Shown: one piece after another, positions 1 to 7,760 of the stretch | How the letters are laid out: each line of letters begins with the position of its first letter | Position numbering within the stretch: the stretch's first letter is position 1 | Source of the DNA: an uncultured Lachnospiraceae bacterium | Lineage (GTDB): Bacteria > Bacillota > Clostridia > Lachnospirales > Lachnospiraceae | Direction: 5' to 3' | Length of the DNA stretch: 17,084 nt | Assembly (NCBI GenBank): GCA_947178465.1 | Contig: CAMWYL010000024.1 | Span: 1-17,084, forward strand | Program-made: the position numbers and the translations under genes | The notes under the pieces: model-generated | Told to the model about the DNA's origin: nothing | Databases searched by the model: none | The model's input: the letters and a program-made list of their open reading frames with translations, nothing else

Positions 1-5
1 GGGTG

Positions 6-1121
6 ATGGAAGGAAAGAAGGAGCGGCAATTGAATTATGAGATGCTCAGAATCATTGCGATGCTGATGATTGTCTGCCTCCATTATCTCAGCAGGAGCGG
101 GCTGCTCGGCGACCCTGCGCGGGCGGATATGGGGGCCGCGGATTACACCGTGTGGCTGACAGAGGCGTTCTGTATCGTTGCGGTCAATGTATATGTGCTG
201 ATCAGCGGGTATTTCGGTGTGGATGCCCGGAGAGGGACAACGCTTCTTACGGCGGGGGATGTGCTCAAAAGACCGCTCAGGATATGGCGTGTCGCATTTT
301 TTTATTCGATTGCAATCGGCGTAATCGCGTTCCTTATGGGGATGTGGGAATTTGACATATACCGTCTTTTTACCTATATTTTTCCTGTCGTAACGGAGCA
401 TTATTGGTTTGTGACTTCGTATATTATTCTCTGTCTGTTCATGCCGTTTTTGAACGGTGGCCTTACGCTGCTTGGCAAAAGGGGCGCATATGCGTTGCTT
501 TTTGGAATGCTTGTGATTTTCAGCATTGCAAAAACCGTTATTCCCATGCAGCTTCCTTGGGACAAGTACGGCTACGATGCCTATTGGTTTGTCACTCTGT
601 ACCTGACAGGCGCGGTGCTTCGAAGATATGGAACGCCCGGTCTTCAAAGGAGAGGGCGGGCGTTTGCGGTTTATCTGATCAGTGTATTGTTAATCTTTGC
701 AAGTTTTGTCGGGATCAGGATGGTGTTTCTGAAAACAGGGCGGTTGGAAAATATGATACATTATGCCTATACCTACAATCATCTGTTCTGCTATATGGGT
801 GCAATCGGGTTATTTCTGGCTTTCGCGCAGCGGGAGGGGGGCGGCATTCGATTGGAGCGCTTCCGGAAGCTGATAGAGCTCTTTTCGGGGGCGACCTTTG
901 GCGTGTATCTGCTGCATGAACACATTGACATCCGCGAGCGGTGGACGACATGGTTTCCCGGAGACGCGGCACAGGGCGGCTCCGCCCCGGGGGTTCTCCT
1001 TCGTATGCTCGGCGTGGTGTTTGTAATGTACTTGGGATGCTCCATAATTGAAATCCTGCGGGCAAAGCTGATGTCGCTTGTGAAGATTCGGAAAGAGAAG
1101 ATTTATAAGGTTGAGAAATAA
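6..1121 (+). CDS. Acyltransferase-3 family membrane O-acyltransferase
   Basis: Predicted integral membrane acyltransferase of the acyltransferase-3 (OafA/NodX/WecH-like) family, which moves acetyl or similar groups onto surface sugars. Seen directly: a short charged N-terminus, then a first membrane helix with the family pattern LRIIAMLMIVCLHY, whose His (about residue 26) is the usual conserved catalytic candidate, followed by about nine more hydrophobic segments and a basic C-terminal tail; about 371 residues, normal for the family. An ATG at 6 directly follows an in-frame GTG at 3, and either could be the start. The ribosome binding site would lie off the window, so a slightly earlier start cannot be excluded, but family members begin here. 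It ends 14 bases before the next gene and probably shares its transcript. Inference: O-acetylates the polymer made by this locus; substrate unknown. Confidence 0.88.
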   Translation: MEGKKERQLNYEMLRIIAMLMIVCLHYLSRSGLLGDPARADMGAADYTVWLTEAFCIVAVNVYVLISGYFGVDARRGTTLLTAGDVLKRPLRIWRVAFFYSIAIGVIAFLMGMWEFDIYRLFTYIFPVVTEHYWFVTSYIILCLFMPFLNGGLTLLGKRGAYALLFGMLVIFSIAKTVIPMQLPWDKYGYDAYWFVTLYLTGAVLRRYGTPGLQRRGRAFAVYLISVLLIFASFVGIRMVFLKTGRLENMIHYAYTYNHLFCYMGAIGLFLAFAQREGGGIRLERFRKLIELFSGATFGVYLLHEHIDIRERWTTWFPGDAAQGGSAPGVLLRMLGVVFVMYLGCSIIEILRAKLMSLVKIRKEKIYKVEK

Positions 1122-1123
1122 AC

Positions 1124-1131
1124 GGAAGGAG
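1124..1131 (+). promoter_or_regulatory. Ribosome binding site that fixes an ATT start
   Basis: GGAAGGAG lies just after the stop of the acyltransferase gene and four bases before an ATT codon at 1136. There is no ATG, GTG or TTG in this frame between the upstream in-frame stop (1112-1114) and 1199, so this strong Shine-Dalgarno sequence has no conventional partner in the downstream reading frame. Confidence 0.6.
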
Positions 1132-1135
1132 CGCA

Positions 1136-2959
1136 ATTAACACGGAAAAGCAATCACAAAGCCAAAAGAACAGAATATGGACAATCGTTTTACCGGCATT
1201 GGCGCTCCTGCTCTATCCGCTGCGGCATGTCCTGACAGGGGCAGATCTGATGGATGCGGGCTATGCGCTGGGAAATTACCGCTTTTTTGATGTGCTGGGG
1301 CAGACGTGGAAGCTTGCGACGTATCTTGCAAATGTGTTGGGAGTAGCACTGTCGCATTTGCCGATGGGCGATACCTGGGTCGGGATGAACATATATACGG
1401 GACTTCCGGTGGGCGCAACGGCAGCAGCTGTCTATGTGTTTATGGTAAAACGGTATGGACGGTGGAACCGACGGCAGAACCGCAGGTATCCATATCTGTT
1501 GTTTGCGGCGGAGCTTATGGCGCTTTCACTCTGCTGGGCGCCGACGGTTATCTTATATCACTATCTGGGCTATATGATGATGACGATGGCGTCTCTCGTG
1601 CTGTTTTGTGCAATCACGAAGGATTCCTGCAGGGAGTATATCGCAGCCGGAATCATCCTGGGACTTTGCGTAGCGGTTCGAATGCCGAACATTACATACA
1701 TGGCATTCATTCTGCCGGTATGGTATTTTTTCTTTTTGAATCGCAGAAAATATGAAGGAGCCTTCAAAAAAGCGCTAAGCCGCACCGCTCTTTGTATCGC
1801 GGGATATCTTGCGGGACTTTTGGTGCCGCTGCTTGTGATCGGATTGCGCTATGGGTTTGACGCATATCCGGAGATGATCGGCTCTCTGTTTGGCATGACG
1901 GAGACGGCGACCGATTATAAGCCCACGGAAATGCTTATGGCGATGTTTGGCGATTATATCCGCTACAGCGGATGGCTGCTTTTGTTTTTGGGCTATACGG
2001 CGGCGGGATTTGTGCTCTTTGCCGTAAAAAAACGATTGATAAAAGGCAGTAAGGTGAAAGCAGGGACATATCTGTTCCGCACGCTCTGGCTGACAGGATT
2101 GTTGGTACTTTTGCGGTTTTGCTATGGCAGGGGAATGTTTGACTTTGATTATACGGACAATTTCTCGATGTATAAATGGGTGACCGTTTATCTGCTGGTT
2201 GTGATTGTACTTTGTATATGGATGCTGCTTTACAGAGACGGGGATGCGGTGTTGAAGCTGTGGTCCGTGTTCACCCTTGTGACGATATTCATTACACCGC
2301 TTGGCAGCAATAACGTGCTTTATCCGCTTATCAACAATCTGTTTCTGCTTGCGCCGGTGTCGGTGCTGCTCCTTGCGGAGGCTTTTAAGGCATTCAATCG
2401 TGCCGCTGCCCGCTTTGGAAATGCGGATTTTTCCTTTGTGGGAAAAGGAATGCTCTGCTTTATTGTGGCCTGTACCGTGATACAAAGCTTTCTGTTCGGT
2501 ATCGGTTTTGTATTCCATGATGCCAAAAGCGCACAGGAACCGCGTACAGTCCTGCAATTGCAAAGCGGTGCTGCCGCAAACGGACTGCGGACAACAAACG
2601 CCAAGGCCGCAGCGCTTCAGACGCTTGACAGCTGGCTTACTCAAAGCGGCCGGACCGCAGACCGGGTTATTCTTTATGGAAATATTCCCGCACTCGCCTA
2701 TATTTTTGACTTGCAGCCTGCGGTGTTCTCAACATGGCCCGATTTGGAATCGAACGCGCTTTCCCGGCTTGAGGAGGATTTGGCCGCAATAGACAGCGAT
2801 TGGCCTATTGTCATTCTCGGAGTAGCGTCAGTTGACCGATTGACCGAACAGTCCGGAAACTTATACAAAAAGCTGTGTGCAATTCAAACATTTATGCAGA
2901 AAAATAACTATGTTGAGGTATATTCCAACGAGGCGTATCGGGTTTACACCCGCGAATGA
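1136..2959 (+). CDS. Large GT-C-like integral membrane protein, probable ATT start
   Basis: Polytopic membrane protein of about 607 residues if begun at ATT 1136. From that codon the protein starts with a hydrophilic basic stretch (NTEKQSQSQKNR), then a complete first membrane helix (about residues 14-30), then an outside loop with two acidic residues (D37, D40 in GADLMDAG). An acidic residue in the first external loop is typical of GT-C glycosyltransferases, which use polyprenyl-phosphate sugars. About ten further hydrophobic segments follow, and a soluble C-terminal region of about 140 residues is probably external. The first conventional start, TTG 1199, has no ribosome binding site and would cut through the first helix. 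The gene follows the acyltransferase by 14 bases. Inference: extracytoplasmic glycosyltransferase of the locus. I recognise the architecture but no named family; a polymerase-like or other glycan membrane role is possible. Confidence 0.75.
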   Translation: MNTEKQSQSQKNRIWTIVLPALALLLYPLRHVLTGADLMDAGYALGNYRFFDVLGQTWKLATYLANVLGVALSHLPMGDTWVGMNIYTGLPVGATAAAVYVFMVKRYGRWNRRQNRRYPYLLFAAELMALSLCWAPTVILYHYLGYMMMTMASLVLFCAITKDSCREYIAAGIILGLCVAVRMPNITYMAFILPVWYFFFLNRRKYEGAFKKALSRTALCIAGYLAGLLVPLLVIGLRYGFDAYPEMIGSLFGMTETATDYKPTEMLMAMFGDYIRYSGWLLLFLGYTAAGFVLFAVKKRLIKGSKVKAGTYLFRTLWLTGLLVLLRFCYGRGMFDFDYTDNFSMYKWVTVYLLVVIVLCIWMLLYRDGDAVLKLWSVFTLVTIFITPLGSNNVLYPLINNLFLLAPVSVLLLAEAFKAFNRAAARFGNADFSFVGKGMLCFIVACTVIQSFLFGIGFVFHDAKSAQEPRTVLQLQSGAAANGLRTTNAKAAALQTLDSWLTQSGRTADRVILYGNIPALAYIFDLQPAVFSTWPDLESNALSRLEEDLAAIDSDWPIVILGVASVDRLTEQSGNLYKKLCAIQTFMQKNNYVEVYSNEAYRVYTRE

Positions 2960-2964
2960 ATCTG

Positions 2965-2982
2965 GTTGCCGCAGTCGGCAGC
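2965..2982 (+). terminator. Weak terminator-like hairpin
   Basis: GTTGCCG and CGGCAGC can form a seven-pair stem (one G-U pair) around the loop CAGT, six bases after the stop of the GT-C-like gene. A T-rich stretch (2989-2998) follows after a six-base gap, which is too far away for a classical intrinsic terminator. It may be a weak attenuator ahead of the promoter-like sequence at 3039-3067. Confidence 0.25.
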
Positions 2983-3038
2983 GCGCAGTATTTTGTTTCC
3001 CCTGCCGGATGTAATCTCAGCCAACCGTTTCAACTATC

Positions 3039-3067
3039 TTGCAAAATCCGGATAAAGTGTGTAAGAT
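3039..3067 (+). promoter_or_regulatory. Candidate sigma-A promoter for the wecE run
   Basis: TTGCAA (3039-3044) and TAAGAT (3062-3067) are separated by exactly 17 bases; each matches the -35 or -10 consensus at four of six positions. The start of transcription would fall near 3074, a short way before the wecE ribosome binding site at 3088-3096. It lies in the only large gap (143 bases) in the first 16 kb, which supports a separate transcript starting here, but the boxes are imperfect and prediction by eye is unreliable. Confidence 0.4.
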
Positions 3068-3102
3068 AAAGAATAATGCAACCATGTGGAAGGGAGAGCC
3101 TT

Positions 3103-4233
3103 ATGATTAATTTTAATGTACCGCCTTTTACCGGAAGAGAGATTGAATACATCACACAGGCTGTTGAAAATCAGAAAATCTGCGGCGATGGCCCCTTTAC
3201 GAAAAAATGCAGCGAATGGATTGAACAGAAAACAGGGACAAAAAAATGCCTGCTCACGACCTCCTGCACCCATGCGACAGAGCTTGCTGCGTTTCTGACG
3301 GATGTAAAGGAGGGGGATGAGGTCATTATGCCGGCCTTTACCTTTGTATCGACAGCGGATGCGTTTGTGCTTCGCGGGGCAAAGGCGGTATTTGTTGATA
3401 TCCGTCCTGATACAATGAATATTGATGAGACGAAAATAGAGGCTGCCATCACACCCCGGACAAAGGCCATCGTTCCGGTGCACTATGCGGGAGTGTCCTG
3501 CGAGATGGATGTCATTATGGCGCTTGCGGATAAGTATGGGCTTGCGGTGATAGAGGATGCGGCACAGGGCATCATGGCCTCCTATAAGGGAAAGGCGCTC
3601 GGCGCAATCGGGGACTTCGGATGCTTTTCCTTCCATGAGACAAAGAACCTCAGTATGGGAGAGGGCGGTGCTCTTTTGATCAAGGATGAGCGGTATGTGG
3701 AGGAAGCGGAGATCATTCGGGAGAAGGGAACCAACCGCAGTAAATTTTACAGAGGGCAGATTGACAAGTATACTTGGGTTAATTATGGCTCCTCCTATCT
3801 GCCGAGCGATATGAACGCTGCGTATCTTTGGGCGCAGCTGGAGCTTGCGCAGGAGATTACGCAGGCGCGGATTGACAGATGGAATCAGTATCATACACTG
3901 TTGCAGCCGCTGGCGGAGCGGGGGATTATTGAGCTGCCGACAGTGCCGGAGGGCTGTGTGCATAACGGGCACATGTACTATATCAAGACGAAGGATATTG
4001 AGGAGCGCAGCAGGTTTATCGAATTTATGAAGGAGAATGGCATCTGGGCGGTATTTCATTACATTCCGCTTCACACGGCGCCTGCGGGACGCAAGTTCGG
4101 TATTTTTGTCGGAGAGGATGTTTACACGACAAGAGAGAGCGAACGCCTTGTCCGCCTTCCGATGTTTTATGCACTAAAGGAATCAGAGGTTGATTATATC
4201 GTAAGCAAGGTGAAGGAGTTCTATCACGTATGA
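3103..4233 (+). CDS. wecE: dTDP-4-amino-4,6-dideoxygalactose transaminase (WecE/RffA)
   Basis: PLP-dependent sugar aminotransferase of the DegT/DnrJ/EryC1 family. It converts dTDP-4-dehydro-6-deoxy-D-glucose plus glutamate to dTDP-4-amino-4,6-dideoxy-D-galactose (dTDP-Fuc4N), the precursor of Fuc4NAc. The protein is 376 residues, the length I recall for E. coli WecE, and follows it closely along its length (EVIMP..TFVSTA, RPDTMNIDET, VPVHYAGV, FHETKN, REKGTNRS, VFHYIPLH). The Schiff-base Lys is K181 in FHETKN and the pyridine-binding Asp is D152 in IEDAAQ. ATG 3103 has GGAAGGGAG six bases upstream; an in-frame ATG at 3076 lacks this and lies almost on the predicted transcript start. Its stop overlaps the start of the next gene, implying translational coupling. 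The substrate must come from RmlA and RmlB, which are not in this window. Confidence 0.95.
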   Translation: MINFNVPPFTGREIEYITQAVENQKICGDGPFTKKCSEWIEQKTGTKKCLLTTSCTHATELAAFLTDVKEGDEVIMPAFTFVSTADAFVLRGAKAVFVDIRPDTMNIDETKIEAAITPRTKAIVPVHYAGVSCEMDVIMALADKYGLAVIEDAAQGIMASYKGKALGAIGDFGCFSFHETKNLSMGEGGALLIKDERYVEEAEIIREKGTNRSKFYRGQIDKYTWVNYGSSYLPSDMNAAYLWAQLELAQEITQARIDRWNQYHTLLQPLAERGIIELPTVPEGCVHNGHMYYIKTKDIEERSRFIEFMKENGIWAVFHYIPLHTAPAGRKFGIFVGEDVYTTRESERLVRLPMFYALKESEVDYIVSKVKEFYHV

Positions 4234-6146
4234 TGAACAGGCACACAAAAGGAACGGCGGGCAAGTGGTGTGCGGTATTGGGCTTCATGTTGGTGCTGGT
4301 GCTTGTTCCCGCAGTATTTTTTGACTTTTACTATGATTTGAATGATGACACGGCGATCAAGGATATTTTGTCGGGAACCTACACGGGGATTCCGAGCGGA
4401 TACAGCATACAAATGTTATTTCCGCTATCTTGGGTGATTGCCATGGCTTACAGAATCATTCCGGCGGTTCCGTGGTATGGTCTGTTTCTGTGTGTGTGCC
4501 AATTTGGTGTGTTTGCGTTGATGGCGTGGCGCTTGGCGGGACGGATGAAAAGGGGGTTAACAAAAGCAGCGGCGCTTGGCGTTCTTGCGCTGGTGGCGCT
4601 TGGGCTTTTCCTGCGGCAGCTGGTAATACTGCAGTACAGTGTGACTTCAGGACTCTGTATGGCGTGCGCGGTGTTTCTGTTTCTCACGGGGGAGAATGCA
4701 GACAAGCCGTCAGTGTTTGTCAGGCGCAATACCGTGCCGGCGCTGTTGGTAGTCCTGTCCTTTATGATTCGGACGGAGATGTGTATGATGCTGATGCCGT
4801 TTTTGATTTTTGCAGGTCTTGTGAAATGGAGCGGCGAGGAACGGATCTTTACAGGAACGAACTTCAGGAAATATCTGTTTTTGTTTGCGGGTGCGATGCT
4901 TGGAATATTGGTGATGTTTTCTCTTGACAGTCTGGCGTACAGCAGCAGTGAATGGAGGAGCTTTCGGAGCTTTTTCGATGCACGCACGAAGCTGTATGAT
5001 TTTTATGACCTGCCGCCTTATGAGGATGAGAATGCGGCATTTTATGCATCCATTGGTCTGTCGGAGGAATCGTTTACGTTGCTTGAAAACTATAATTTTG
5101 CGTTGGATGAATCCATTGATGCGTGGATGCTGGAATCCATCGCGGCGTATCAGCGGCAGCGCGCATATGACGGAAAAGGGCTTCATGCCACGCTGGGCTA
5201 TGTGACAAGGAGGAGTCCTGCGGAGGCCTTGTGGCAGTATCGAAATCAAATGCTCTCGGGACTTGGCAGTCTTGGAAGAACCTTCTTCCCGGGGAATGGT
5301 GCCACAAGAAGCGCTACGTCGCTGTCGGGTGAGACGGTTTGCGGTTATGCGGTACTCGGGGCGTATGCAGTCTATGTGCTTTTATGTATTTTGCCGGTGC
5401 GCTTCGGAAAAAAATGGAAAGCGATTGTTAAAATTCTTGTGCTGGTGGTTATCCGCAGTGTTTTGTGGTTATATTTATATATGGTAGACCGTGCGATTGA
5501 GCGCGTGACGATTCCGCTTCTGATGGCGGAGCTTGCAACGCTGTCGGGACTGATGCTTACGGAGTATCGGTCTGCGGTGAATCAGGAGCGGCGCGGTCGC
5601 ATGGAGTTTCTGAGCGGCATGGCCAATACGGCAATCTGTATGCTTGGAATTTTGTTTCTGGCGGCCGCCTTCCGAACCGGCTTTCATCGGACCATGGAGG
5701 AGTTTCGGGACAGGGCGCTTGCGGATGCGCGTTGGGAGGCGTTGAAAAGCTATTGTGCCGCAGATGCGGACGGTTTTTATGTGATTGATGTGTATTCCTC
5801 GACCTCTTACAACGGTGCGCCGTATTCAGAGAAGATTTTTGAAAAAGTGGATTCCTCTTATCGGAATTTTGATATCTGCGGCGGATGGGTGGCAAAGAGC
5901 CCTCTATACAGGGAGAAGCTTGTGAGAGCAGGCCTTCGGGATGTCCAGAGCGCTCTCTGTGCAAGGAAGACAGGTGCAGGGACGAAGGCGTATTTTGTGG
6001 CGTTGCCGGATAAGGATGTGACGTGGCTTAGCGCTTATTATGAGAAGCGCGGCATTGCGGCAGTGCCTGTCTGTGTGGATACCATATACGCACCGGAGGG
6101 AACACCCGCGTTTTCGGTATATGTGTTGAACGTGTCCGGCCTTTGA
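4230..6146 (+). CDS. Large GT-C-like integral membrane protein
   Basis: Polytopic membrane protein of 638 residues, start ATG 4230 (or the adjacent ATG 4233), overlapping the wecE stop by four bases with AAGGAG at 4213-4218. Seen: first membrane helix at about residues 15-31, then an external loop with YDLNDDT (N38, D39, D40), about ten more hydrophobic segments, and a C-terminal region from about residue 490 that looks soluble and external. The acidic pair after helix one is the position of the catalytic Asp in GT-C glycosyltransferases. The overall plan resembles the protein at 1136-2959 without clear sequence identity to it. Its coupling to wecE and proximity to a GT2 polyprenyl-phosphate glycosyltransferase suggest that it transfers an undecaprenyl-phosphate-linked sugar, perhaps Fuc4NAc, to the glycan outside the membrane. 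That is inference; the family is uncharacterised as far as I can tell. Confidence 0.78.
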   Translation: MMNRHTKGTAGKWCAVLGFMLVLVLVPAVFFDFYYDLNDDTAIKDILSGTYTGIPSGYSIQMLFPLSWVIAMAYRIIPAVPWYGLFLCVCQFGVFALMAWRLAGRMKRGLTKAAALGVLALVALGLFLRQLVILQYSVTSGLCMACAVFLFLTGENADKPSVFVRRNTVPALLVVLSFMIRTEMCMMLMPFLIFAGLVKWSGEERIFTGTNFRKYLFLFAGAMLGILVMFSLDSLAYSSSEWRSFRSFFDARTKLYDFYDLPPYEDENAAFYASIGLSEESFTLLENYNFALDESIDAWMLESIAAYQRQRAYDGKGLHATLGYVTRRSPAEALWQYRNQMLSGLGSLGRTFFPGNGATRSATSLSGETVCGYAVLGAYAVYVLLCILPVRFGKKWKAIVKILVLVVIRSVLWLYLYMVDRAIERVTIPLLMAELATLSGLMLTEYRSAVNQERRGRMEFLSGMANTAICMLGILFLAAAFRTGFHRTMEEFRDRALADARWEALKSYCAADADGFYVIDVYSSTSYNGAPYSEKIFEKVDSSYRNFDICGGWVAKSPLYREKLVRAGLRDVQSALCARKTGAGTKAYFVALPDKDVTWLSAYYEKRGIAAVPVCVDTIYAPEGTPAFSVYVLNVSGL

Positions 6147-6185
6147 CGGGAACGGACGAATGGAATGAGAGAGGCAGGATAAAGG

Positions 6186-6728
6186 ATGGAACCTGTAAAA
6201 AAGGATATAAGGCTTTGCGGACAGCAGATTTACCTTCGGCCGATTACGGCGGAGGATACGGAGTCAGTCGTGCGGTGGCGAAACGAAAAGGCGGTTGTGG
6301 ATAATTTTATTTACAGAAAGCCGATATCGGAGGAGGAGCACCGCGACTGGCTGAGAAACAAGGTGGAGACGGGACTTGTACACCAGTTTATCGTGTGTGG
6401 AAATGCGGATGATATGCCGCTTGGATCTGTTTATCTGCAAAATTTTGATGAGGTAAACAGGAAGGCCGAGGAGGGGATTTTCCTGGGAGAGAGGAAGCTG
6501 TGCGGGAGAGGCATCGGTACGGAGGCAGCAAAACTGATGCTGTCGTACGCTTTTCGTACATTGGGACTCCATAAGCTTATGGCAAGGGTTCTGGCATATA
6601 ATCAGTCCAGCATCCGTATGCATGAAAATGCGGGCTATACGCAGGAGGCTTGCTTGAAAGAGGAACTGTTACTGAACGGAAAGTACGAGGATTTAATTTT
6701 ATTCGGGGCGATAAATCCCGAAAAATAG
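6186..6728 (+). CDS. GNAT N-acetyltransferase, RimJ/RimL-like, probable amino-sugar acetyltransferase
   Basis: A 180-residue GNAT-fold acetyltransferase that uses acetyl-CoA. Seen: N-terminal LRPITAEDTESVVRWRN, the acetyl-CoA pyrophosphate loop GRGIGTEA (R108-G-I-G-T112), and the C-terminal pattern ARVLAYNQSSIRMHENAGY of RimJ/RimL and PseH-like enzymes. ATG 6186 is preceded by AGGA at suitable distance. It lies between a WecE-coupled gene and a polyprenyl-phosphate glycosyltransferase, so the likeliest substrate is the 4-amino group of dTDP-Fuc4N, giving dTDP-Fuc4NAc. In E. coli this step is done by WecD, a GNAT with a different sequence, so this would be a non-orthologous replacement. It could instead acetylate the UDP-4-amino sugar made by the PglE-like enzyme downstream. 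The family is certain; the substrate is inferred. Confidence 0.88.
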   Translation: MEPVKKDIRLCGQQIYLRPITAEDTESVVRWRNEKAVVDNFIYRKPISEEEHRDWLRNKVETGLVHQFIVCGNADDMPLGSVYLQNFDEVNRKAEEGIFLGERKLCGRGIGTEAAKLMLSYAFRTLGLHKLMARVLAYNQSSIRMHENAGYTQEACLKEELLLNGKYEDLILFGAINPEK

Positions 6729-6755
6729 GGGAGATACCTTGGGACGGAGGAAAAG

Positions 6756-7727
6756 ATGAGCAAAATCAGTTTTGTCATTCCATGCTACAGAAGCGAGAAG
6801 ACCCTGGAGGCGGTTGTAAAGGAAATCAGGGACACAATGCAGGAGATGACGGCTTATGAATACGATATCATTCTGATCAATGACTGTTCGCCGGATGAAA
6901 CGTTTGCGGTTATAGAACGGCTTTGCAGGGAGTATGATAACATTACGGGAATTGATTTGGCGAAGAATTTCGGGCAGCATGCCGCATTGATGGCGGGATT
7001 GCGCCAATCGGACGGGGACATTGTGGTGTGCCTGGATGACGACGGACAGACTCCGGCCAATGAAGCAGGAAGTCTGATCAACGAAATAGAGAACGGGCGG
7101 GATGTCGTCTATGCAAGCTATGCGTCCAAGAAGCATAACGCGTTTCGCAATTTTGGCACCCGGATGAATGACTTAATGACGCGGGTGATGCTCGGGAAGC
7201 CCAAGGAGCTGCGTATTACGAGTTATTTTGCCGCAAGGCGCTTTGTTGTGGACAGCATGCTGGAATATGGGAACAGCTATCCTTATGTTATCGGGTTGGT
7301 GCTGCGCACAACGGGAAACATTTCCAATGTACCCGTGACGCACCGCAGTCGTGAGGTCGGCACTTCAGGATACACGATGAAAAAGCTGCTGGGGCTTTGG
7401 TTTAACGGGTTTACGGCGTTTTCCATTCTGCCGCTCAGAGTCGCCACGGTGACGGGAGCGGTGTTTGCGGGAAGCGGATTTATATATGGAATTTACACGA
7501 TTATCAAGAAATTTGTGAATCCGAATGTGCCGCTTGGCTTCAGCTCCCTGATGGCCGCGCTTGTGTTTATCGGTGGGATGCTGATGGTCATGCTTGGGCT
7601 GATCGGGGAATATATAGGACGGATCTATATCAGCATCAATAATTCCCCGCAATATGTAATCCGAGAGGTGATTGGCGGGGAGAGCGGCGCAGTGTCGTGT
7701 GAGACGCGGCGGCATGGAGACGAGTGA
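6756..7727 (+). CDS. GT2 polyprenyl-phosphate glycosyltransferase, ArnC/DPM1-like
   Basis: Membrane-anchored family-2 glycosyltransferase of 323 residues. It most likely transfers a sugar from a nucleotide donor to undecaprenyl phosphate at the cytoplasmic face, making an Und-P-monosaccharide. Seen: N-terminal SFVIPCYRSE, INDCSPDET, NFGQHAALMAGL, the metal and donor-binding DDDGQTP (D94-D96), and two C-terminal membrane helices at about residues 228-251 and 262-288 ending in GLIGEYIGRIY, the layout of ArnC and GtrB-type enzymes. ATG 6756 has GGAGG five bases upstream, a strong start. In three-component glycosylation systems such a protein works with a flippase and a GT-C transferase; GT-C-like candidates are at 1136-2959 and 4230-6146, but no small GtrA-like flippase is visible here. 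Fuc4NAc as the carried sugar is inferred from the neighbours. Confidence 0.92.
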   Translation: MSKISFVIPCYRSEKTLEAVVKEIRDTMQEMTAYEYDIILINDCSPDETFAVIERLCREYDNITGIDLAKNFGQHAALMAGLRQSDGDIVVCLDDDGQTPANEAGSLINEIENGRDVVYASYASKKHNAFRNFGTRMNDLMTRVMLGKPKELRITSYFAARRFVVDSMLEYGNSYPYVIGLVLRTTGNISNVPVTHRSREVGTSGYTMKKLLGLWFNGFTAFSILPLRVATVTGAVFAGSGFIYGIYTIIKKFVNPNVPLGFSSLMAALVFIGGMLMVMLGLIGEYIGRIYISINNSPQYVIREVIGGESGAVSCETRRHGDE

Positions 7728-7760
7728 TACAATCAGGTTGGGAAAGAGCAGGGAACAGGC

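Noticed and set aside
1199..1201. TTG start for the GT-C-like membrane protein
   Set aside because: No Shine-Dalgarno sequence precedes it and it would remove half of the first membrane helix; ATT 1136 fits better.
1775..2644. A 289-codon open frame on the minus strand opposite the GT-C-like gene
   Set aside because: The translation is full of Lys, Arg, His and Gln in the way antisense of membrane genes usually is, and shows no recognisable motif.
3076..3102. Upstream ATG start for wecE
   Set aside because: No ribosome site precedes it, it nearly coincides with the predicted transcription start, and WecE proteins begin at the INFN-like sequence encoded from 3103.
3034..4074. A 346-codon open frame on the minus strand opposite wecE
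   Set aside because: It is a shadow of a strongly conserved real gene; its translation is rich in His, Arg and Leu without domain pattern, and no ribosome site or gene neighbour on that strand supports it.
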